Positions 58,381 to 64,000 of a stretch of 64,000 nucleotides of DNA are shown here, one piece after another. The notes beneath the pieces were generated by a model. That model searched no databases. It saw only the letters and a list, made by a program, of their open reading frames with translations, and had not been told where the DNA came from. The position numbers were made by a program, and so were the translations under genes. Source of the DNA: Methylobacterium sp. J-026 (GTDB taxonomy: Bacteria; Pseudomonadota; Alphaproteobacteria; Rhizobiales; Beijerinckiaceae). How positions within the stretch are numbered: the stretch's first letter is position 1; each line of letters opens with the position of its first letter. The stretch is from assembly GCF_022829585.1 (NCBI RefSeq), contig NZ_JAKSYC010000117.1, positions 1 through 64,000 on the forward strand. Direction: 5' to 3'.

Positions 58381-59949
58381 GTGACCGATGGGATTCCAAG
58401 CGCGATGAACGGGGCCGAGAGCCTGGTCCGGACCCTCGTGGCCGGCGGGGTCGAGGTCTGCTTCACCAATCCCGGCACCTCCGAGATGCATTTCGTCGCC
58501 GCCCTCGACCGGGTCGAGGGCATGCGCTGCGTGTTGTTCCTGTTCGAGGGCGGTGCCACCGGCGCGGCCGACGGCTACGCCCGCATGACCGACACGCCGG
58601 CCTCGACCCTGCTCCACCTTGGGCCTGGCCTCGCCAACGGCCTCGCCAACCTCCACAACGCCAAGAAGGCGCGCACCCCGGTCGTCAACATCGTCGGCGA
58701 GCACGCGACCTATCACCGGGAGTACAACGCGCCGCTGACCTCGGACATCGAGGGGCTGGCCCGGCCGATGTCGTCCTGGGTGCGGACCGGGATGAGCGCC
58801 GCCGAGATTGGCCCGGACGGCGCCGCCGCCATCGCGGCCGCCCGCACCGCCCCGGGGCAGGTCGCGACCCTGATCCTCCCGGCCAACACCGCCTGGGATC
58901 CCGGCACCGGCCCCGCCCCCGTGCCGCCGGTCCCCGAGCGGGCGAAGGCCGGCGACGACGCGGTCGCGGCGGCCGTCGCGGCGCTCCGGAGCGGCGAGCC
59001 GGTGCTGCTGCATCTCGGCGACCGGGCGGTGCGTGGGGAGGGCCGGGTGATCGCCGACCGGATCGCCCGCAAGACCGGCGCGACGCTGATGGCGATGACC
59101 TCGAACTCCCGGATCGACCGCGGTGCCGGCACCGTGCCGATCGAGCGCCTGCCCTACCCGATCGACCAGGGCATCGCGGCCCTGAAGGAGTTTCGGCACA
59201 TCATCCTGATCGGCGCGACGCCCCCGGTCGGCTTCTTCGCCTATCCCGGCAAGCCGAGCTTGCTCGCCCCCGAGGGCTGCACGACGATCACCCTGGCCAC
59301 CCCAGAGGAGGACCAGATCGACGCCCTGGAGCGGCTGGCCGAGGCCGTCGCGGCTCCGCCCGCGGAGCCCGTCCCGGTGGCGCCGCGGCCGAAGCTCCCG
59401 GCCTCCGGGGACCTCGACCAGGACACGATCGGGCAGGTGCTCGGCGCGCTGATCCCGGAGGGCGCGGTGATCTGCGACGAGTCGATCACCACGGGCCGCA
59501 ACTTCTTCGCCCTCACCCGGGATGCCGCGCCCCATACCTGGCTCCAGCTCAGCGGCGGCTCGATCGGGCTCGGCATCCCGATGGCCACGGGCGCCGCCAT
59601 CGCCTGCCCGGACCGCAAGGTCATCAATCTCCAGGCCGACGGCAGCGGCCTCTACACCGTGCAGGCGCTCTGGACCCAGGCGCGCGAGCGCCTCGACGTG
59701 GTGACGCTGGTCTGGTCGAACCGCTCCTACGCGATCCTGCGGGCGGAACTCGCCAATGTCGGCGCCCACAATCCCGGCCCGAAGGCGCTGGGCATGCTGA
59801 GCCTCGACGATCCGGCGGTGGATTGGGTCAGCCTCGCCAAGGGCTTCGGGGTCGAGGCGCGACGCGTCGAGACGCGGCCCGACTTCATCGAGGCGTTCCA
59901 GCACGCGCTGGCCAAAAGCGGCCCGCACCTGATCGAAGTGGCCCTGTGA
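58381..59949 (+). CDS. Thiamine-diphosphate enzyme, acetolactate-synthase-like
   Basis: A 522-residue protein. The catalytic Glu is in LFLFEGGATGAADGYARMTD, the middle has LHLGPGLANGLANLHNAKKA, and the diphosphate/metal region reads LQADGSGLYTVQALWTQARE then LVWSNRSYAIL. This is the fold of acetolactate synthase, benzoylformate decarboxylase and similar enzymes, acting on 2-oxo acids. GTG at 58381 follows a GGGAG site; ATG at 58408 is an alternative. Its stop overlaps the next gene by GTGA. Substrate is unknown. Confidence 0.87.
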   Translation: MTDGIPSAMNGAESLVRTLVAGGVEVCFTNPGTSEMHFVAALDRVEGMRCVLFLFEGGATGAADGYARMTDTPASTLLHLGPGLANGLANLHNAKKARTPVVNIVGEHATYHREYNAPLTSDIEGLARPMSSWVRTGMSAAEIGPDGAAAIAAARTAPGQVATLILPANTAWDPGTGPAPVPPVPERAKAGDDAVAAAVAALRSGEPVLLHLGDRAVRGEGRVIADRIARKTGATLMAMTSNSRIDRGAGTVPIERLPYPIDQGIAALKEFRHIILIGATPPVGFFAYPGKPSLLAPEGCTTITLATPEEDQIDALERLAEAVAAPPAEPVPVAPRPKLPASGDLDQDTIGQVLGALIPEGAVICDESITTGRNFFALTRDAAPHTWLQLSGGSIGLGIPMATGAAIACPDRKVINLQADGSGLYTVQALWTQARERLDVVTLVWSNRSYAILRAELANVGAHNPGPKALGMLSLDDPAVDWVSLAKGFGVEARRVETRPDFIEAFQHALAKSGPHLIEVAL

Positions 59950-62537
59950 GCGGGGCCACGTACGCCCTCCCCGGGCTCGAAGGCCCGGTCGAGATCCGCG
60001 TCGACCGCTGGGGGCTGGCGCATATCCGGGCGGGGACCGCCCTCGACGCCTTCCGGGCTCAGGGCTTCAACGCGGCGCGGGACCGGCTCTGGCAGCTCGA
60101 CCTCTGGCGCAAGCGCGGCCTCGGCCTGCTGGCGGCGGATTTCGGGCCCGGCTACCTCGCCCAGGATCGCGCCGCCCGGCTGTTCCTCTACCGGGGCGAC
60201 ATGGCCGCCGAATGGGCCGCCTACGGGCCACAGGATACGCGCGCCATCGTCACGGCCTTCGTGGACGGGCTCAACGCCTACGTGGCGCTCACCGAGGCCC
60301 GGCCGGAATTGCGGCCGCCGGAATTCGCCCTGACGGATACGCGCCCCGCCCGCTGGCAACCGGAGGACGTGGTGCGCATCCGCAGCCACGGGCTGGTGCG
60401 CAACGTCCTCTCCGAGATTGCCCGCGCCAAGGTGCTGGCCCGCGCGGAATCCCGGGAGGCCGGTCTCGCCGCAGACGACCTGCGCAAGCGGATCAGCCCG
60501 CCGCACGATCCGGTGATGCCGGGCGGGATCGACGCCGCGGACTGGCCGGACGATCTCCTGGACGCGTTTCGTCTGGCCACGGCAACGGTGGGGTTCTCAC
60601 CCGAGCGGATGGCGGCCTCCCGCGACGCGGCCTGGGACTGGTCGAAGGTCGACGCCCACGGCGCCGTCACGCGGGGGAAGCGCGCCGTCCCGGAGGAGCC
60701 GGCCGAGGGCTCGAACAATTGGGTGGTCGGACCCGCCCGCACCGAGACCGGCCGCCCGATCCTGGCGAGCGACCCGCACCGGGTCTACCTGCAGCCCTCC
60801 CTGCGCTACGCGGTCCATCTCACCGCCCCGGGGCTCGACGTGATCGGGGCCGGCGAGCCGGCGCTCCCCGGCATCTCCATCGGCCATAATGGGCAGGCCG
60901 CCTTCAGCCTCACCATCGCGCCGATGGACCAGGAGGATCTTTTTGTCTGCGAGACCGATCCGGCGGATCCGGACCGCTACCGGTACGCCGGCGGCTGGGA
61001 GCGGATCGCGCGCAGCATGGACACGATCCTGGTGCGCGGCGGGCCGGACGAGACCGTGGTGCTGAGCTTCACCCGGCACGGGCCGGTCATCCGCGAAACA
61101 CCGGGCCTGGCCTTCGCCCTGCGGACCGTCTGGTCCGAGCCCGGCGCTGCCGCCTATCTCGGCAGCCTCGCCTATCTCGGCGCCACCAGCCCCGAGGCCT
61201 TCGGCACGGCCCTGCGCCACTGGGCGGCGCCGTCGGTGAACCAGCTTTATGCCGACGCTACGGGCCGAATCGCGTGGTTCATGGCCGGCAGGGCACCGGT
61301 CCGCCCGGCCCATGACGGGCTGCTGCCGGTCCCGGGCGACGGCCGCTACGACTGGGCCGGGTTCCACGATCCGGGCACCCTGCCCCGGAGCATCGACCCG
61401 GAGGCGGGCTGGCTCGCCACCGCCAACGAGATGAACCTGCCGCCGGATTTTCCGGCCGAGGCCCGGAAGGTCGGGTTCGAATGGGCCGAGCCCTGGCGCG
61501 CCCGCCGCATCCGCGCAGTGCTCGGCTGCCAGACGCGCCACAGCCTCGCGGATTCGCAGGCCCTCCAGGGCGACGCCTTCTCCGAACCGGCCCTGCGCCT
61601 CGCCGATCTCATCCGGGCGCTGCCGGCGGGAACCGATCCGGAGGTCGCCGCGGCCCGAGCCCTGCTGGCCCCGTTCGACGGTGGGCTGCACCCGGATTCC
61701 ACCGCGGCCGCCCTCGTGGAGGTGTTTTGGGTGCATCACCTGCGCCCGGCCCTGCTCGAGACGCTCGCGCCCGATGCCGGGACACGCCGCCTGCTGCCGC
61801 CCGGCGACACCCAGAGCCTGATCGAGCGGCTGGAAACCGGCCTCGACCCCGTGACCCGCGATGCGCTGCTGGCGGACGCCCTCGGGGCCGCGTTCCGGGA
61901 CTGCCTGGACCGGCTGGGGCCGGATCCGATGGGGCGGTTCACGCCGGATGCAGTAGCCACCCACCCTCCCCCCTCTGCGGGGGAGGGTGGCCCTCGCGTC
62001 AGCGAGGGTCGGGAGAGGGGAACCCGGCTTCCGGAAGAGGCGCACGCGGCGGGTAGGGCGCAGCCCTGTTCTGCGCCGTCGCGCCCCTCTCCCGACCCGC
62101 TTGGCGGGCCTCCCTCCCCCGCAGAGGGGGGAGGGAAATCCGTGGAGACAACCGCCCGCGATGCCGGCTGGTCCTGGGGCCGCCTGCATCACGCCCTGTT
62201 CGCCCATCCCCTCACCGCCGTGAGGCCCGATCCGGCCTGGGATGTCGGTCCGTTGCCCGTGGGCGGGTCCGCGGCATCGGTCATGCACGCGGAGTACCGG
62301 ACCGACACGTTCCGGCTCACCCACGGCGCTTCGTTCCGCATGGTCGTGGATGTGGGTGACTGGGACCGCTCGGTCTTCATCAACGTGCCGGGCCAGTCGG
62401 GGAATCCGGAGAGCCCGCACTACGCCGACCTCGCCCTGATCTGGGGGCGTCAGGACCATGTGCCGATGCTCTACGGCCGCGCGGCCGTGGACGCGGCGAC
62501 CGAGACCATCATCACCCTGACGCCGGGCTCCCCCTGA
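59946..62537 (+). CDS. Penicillin-acylase-family Ntn-hydrolase with repeat insertion
   Basis: An 863-residue protein of the Ntn-hydrolase acylase family. The autocatalytic Ser256 is in PAEGSNNWVVGPARTETG, and further typical parts are LASDPHRVYLQPSLRYAVHL, GHNGQAAFSLTIAPMDQEDL and LYADATGRIAWFMAGRAP. The family cleaves amide bonds of beta-lactams, acyl-homoserine lactones and similar. No signal peptide is seen, unlike most members. About residues 673-730 come from a palindromic repeat lying in frame (see that entry). GTG at 59946 overlaps the TPP enzyme stop. Confidence 0.88.
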   Translation: MSGATYALPGLEGPVEIRVDRWGLAHIRAGTALDAFRAQGFNAARDRLWQLDLWRKRGLGLLAADFGPGYLAQDRAARLFLYRGDMAAEWAAYGPQDTRAIVTAFVDGLNAYVALTEARPELRPPEFALTDTRPARWQPEDVVRIRSHGLVRNVLSEIARAKVLARAESREAGLAADDLRKRISPPHDPVMPGGIDAADWPDDLLDAFRLATATVGFSPERMAASRDAAWDWSKVDAHGAVTRGKRAVPEEPAEGSNNWVVGPARTETGRPILASDPHRVYLQPSLRYAVHLTAPGLDVIGAGEPALPGISIGHNGQAAFSLTIAPMDQEDLFVCETDPADPDRYRYAGGWERIARSMDTILVRGGPDETVVLSFTRHGPVIRETPGLAFALRTVWSEPGAAAYLGSLAYLGATSPEAFGTALRHWAAPSVNQLYADATGRIAWFMAGRAPVRPAHDGLLPVPGDGRYDWAGFHDPGTLPRSIDPEAGWLATANEMNLPPDFPAEARKVGFEWAEPWRARRIRAVLGCQTRHSLADSQALQGDAFSEPALRLADLIRALPAGTDPEVAAARALLAPFDGGLHPDSTAAALVEVFWVHHLRPALLETLAPDAGTRRLLPPGDTQSLIERLETGLDPVTRDALLADALGAAFRDCLDRLGPDPMGRFTPDAVATHPPPSAGEGGPRVSEGRERGTRLPEEAHAAGRAQPCSAPSRPSPDPLGGPPSPAEGGGKSVETTARDAGWSWGRLHHALFAHPLTAVRPDPAWDVGPLPVGGSAASVMHAEYRTDTFRLTHGASFRMVVDVGDWDRSVFINVPGQSGNPESPHYADLALIWGRQDHVPMLYGRAAVDAATETIITLTPGSP
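61964..62135. repeat. Palindromic repeat inserted in frame in a coding gene
   Basis: The ends are exact reverse complements over 24 bases (61964-61987 and 62112-62135), and an inner pair of 15 bases also matches (62006-62020 and 62084-62098, CTCTCCCGACCC-type). The whole unit is like the REP-type palindromes common between genes in alphaproteobacteria, but here it lies inside an open frame and adds about 58 residues rich in Pro, Gly, Arg and Ser to the acylase. A shorter copy-like core lies at 24786-24806. Confidence 0.85.
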
Positions 62538-62568
62538 CCCGGCGGCCGGGACCGAACGGGACAGGACC

Positions 62569-64000
62569 TTGAAGATCTTCATCGCAGGCCTCGCCACAGA
62601 GACCAACACCTTCGCGCCGCTGCCCACCGGCCGTGCCGCCTTCCGCGCCGACTACGCCCGCCGGGACGGGACGCGGAACCCGCCGAGCCTCAGCAATATC
62701 GGCCTCAAGGCCTGGCGCACGATGGCCGAGGCCGACGGGCACAGCGTGATCGAGAGCCTCTCGACCTTCGCCCAGCCCGGCGGGATCACGCTTCGGGACG
62801 TCTATGAAGAGTTGCGCGACGCCCTGCTGGCGGACCTCAAGGCGGCGATGCCGGTGGACGCGGTGCTGCTGTTCATGCACGGCGCCATGGTGGCCGAGGG
62901 CTACGACGATTGCGAGGGCGACACCCTGGAGCGGGCTCGCGCCCTCGTCGGGCCGGACACCACGATCGGCGTCGAACTCGACCTGCACTGCCACCTCACC
63001 GAGACGATGCGGCGAAACGCCGACGTCATCGTGATCTACAAGGAATACCCCCACACCGACATCGTCGACCGCGCCCGCGATCTCTATCCGCTGGTGATCC
63101 GGACCGTCTCAAAGGAAATCCGGCCCGTGATGGCCTATGCCGATTGCCGGATCATCAACATGTGGCGCACCAGCCGCGAGCCGGTCGCGGGCTTCGTCCG
63201 CCGGATGGAATCGCTGGAAGGGAGGGATGGCATCCTCTCGGTCTCTTTCGGGCACGGCTTCCCGTGGGGCGACGTGCCCGATGTCGGCGCCAAGATGCTC
63301 GTCGTCGCCGACGGCGATGCCGCCAAGGCCCAGGCCCTGGCTGACGACCTCGCCGCCGCCGTCTGGGCGATGCGAGAGGCGGCGGCCAGCCGGTGCGACA
63401 GCATCGATGCGGCCATCGACGCTGCGCTGGCCTCCATCGACCCGCGCCCGATGGTGCTCGCCGACTTCGCCGACAATGCCGGCGCGGGCGCGCCCTCGGA
63501 CAACACCGCGATCCTGGGCCGCCTCGCGGAGCGCGCCGTCAAGGACGTGGCGCTCGGCCTGATCTGGGATCCCGGCGCGGTCGGCATCTGCCACGAGGCC
63601 GGGCTCGGGGCGACCTTCATGTTGCGGATCGGCGGCAAGTGCGGCGTGACCTCGGGCGATCCCGTCGACCTGCGGATCACCGTGCGCGGCCTCTCGGAGG
63701 ACCACAGCCAGACCGGCCTCAGCGGCGGCCGGGCCCATCTCGGCCCCGCCGCCTGGGTCGAGGCGGACGGGATCCACGTGGTGCTGACCCACAGGCGCCA
63801 GCAGGCCTTCGCGCCGGACGCCTTCACGGGGCTCGGGCTGACCCTCGCCGACAAGCGGATCGTCGTGGTGAAGTCGATGCAGCATTTCTACGCCGCCTTC
63901 GCGCCCATCGCGAGCGCGGTGCGCTACGTGGCGGCCCCCGGAGCCGTCCCGCCGGATTACGGCGCGATCCCCTACACCAAGCGATCCGGCGCCTACTGGC
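62569..64000 (+). CDS. MlrC-type M81 family metallopeptidase (partial)
   Basis: Starts at TTG 62569, with an AGGA-type ribosome site; 477 codons are inside the window and the end is cut. It opens with KIFIAGLATETNTFAPLPTG (MlrC N-terminus) and carries the metal-site regions LLFMHGAMVAEGYDDCEGD, VELDLHCHLTETM, YKEYPHTDIVDRA and ADFADNAGAGAPSDNTAIL. MlrC opens linear microcystin, but most M81 proteins have unknown substrates and sit by peptide transporters. It continues the run of TPP enzyme and acylase genes. Confidence 0.9.
   Translation, partial: MKIFIAGLATETNTFAPLPTGRAAFRADYARRDGTRNPPSLSNIGLKAWRTMAEADGHSVIESLSTFAQPGGITLRDVYEELRDALLADLKAAMPVDAVLLFMHGAMVAEGYDDCEGDTLERARALVGPDTTIGVELDLHCHLTETMRRNADVIVIYKEYPHTDIVDRARDLYPLVIRTVSKEIRPVMAYADCRIINMWRTSREPVAGFVRRMESLEGRDGILSVSFGHGFPWGDVPDVGAKMLVVADGDAAKAQALADDLAAAVWAMREAAASRCDSIDAAIDAALASIDPRPMVLADFADNAGAGAPSDNTAILGRLAERAVKDVALGLIWDPGAVGICHEAGLGATFMLRIGGKCGVTSGDPVDLRITVRGLSEDHSQTGLSGGRAHLGPAAWVEADGIHVVLTHRRQQAFAPDAFTGLGLTLADKRIVVVKSMQHFYAAFAPIASAVRYVAAPGAVPPDYGAIPYTKRSGAYW

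Overview
The window is dense, high-GC alphaproteobacterial chromosome, most like a Methylobacterium-type member of the Hyphomicrobiales. Grounds for this are the strong GC bias with long antisense shadow frames, the mdh-sucC-sucD-sucA-odhB...lpdA block, an EcfG-type (general stress response) sigma factor, a TTAA-N7-TTAA (CtrA-type) box in front of a flagellar gene, and several small membrane proteins typical of the group. The genus is inferred from gene content and protein flavour; no 16S or other marker is present.

Layout. 1-7.0 kb: a group-2-like capsule locus, with a truncated polysaccharide-export lipoprotein, an LtaS/sulfatase-fold membrane enzyme and a KpsC-like Kdo transferase on the minus strand, and divergent KpsS-like, SDR and formyltransferase genes on the plus strand. 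7.0-11.6 kb: an isolated flgC, an amino-acid permease and a two-gene membrane (GT-C-like) unit. 11.9-18.7 kb: rpsO-pnp, then small stress-type membrane proteins, RidA, an orphan PotF-type binding protein and DUF3597. 18.8-24.7 kb: DEAH-type helicase, tRNA-Tyr, ruvC, an AhpD-like protein, ynfA, xerC and a tandem receiver protein. 24.9-35.5 kb: the 2-oxoglutarate dehydrogenase / succinyl-CoA synthetase / malate dehydrogenase block on the minus strand, interrupted by a translationally coupled DUF4160-DUF2442-SDR trio. 35.8-43.7 kb: TetR, glyoxalase II with a divergent methyltransferase, MarC, a DoxX-like protein, an AT-rich gene-poor kilobase, a ParA-like ATPase with a membrane partner (TraL/TraM-like), and a di-haem peroxidase. 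43.9-51.5 kb: PBP1C, a fused LplT-Aas acyltransferase and an SDR. 51.6-64 kb: a zinc-ribbon MBL protein, cobalt-type nitrile hydratase (nthA-nthB-accessory), a sigma factor carrying a NepR-like N-terminus, an amidase with a peptide-type binding protein, and a plus-strand run of a TPP enzyme, a penicillin-acylase-family protein and an MlrC-type M81 protein that is cut by the window end.

How genes work together. The kps genes would build and export a Kdo-linked surface polysaccharide. SucA, OdhB and LpdA form one TCA-cycle complex, and SucCD and Mdh add two more steps. Nitrile hydratase and the amidase could convert nitriles to acids plus ammonia. The most unusual items are the apparent NepR-EcfG fusion between the nitrile genes, a palindromic repeat inserted in frame in the penicillin-acylase gene, a receiver protein in which both domains have lost key residues, and a heptad-built inverted repeat between mdh and sucC. 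Many neighbours overlap by GTGA or ATGA, which supports the GTG starts chosen here.
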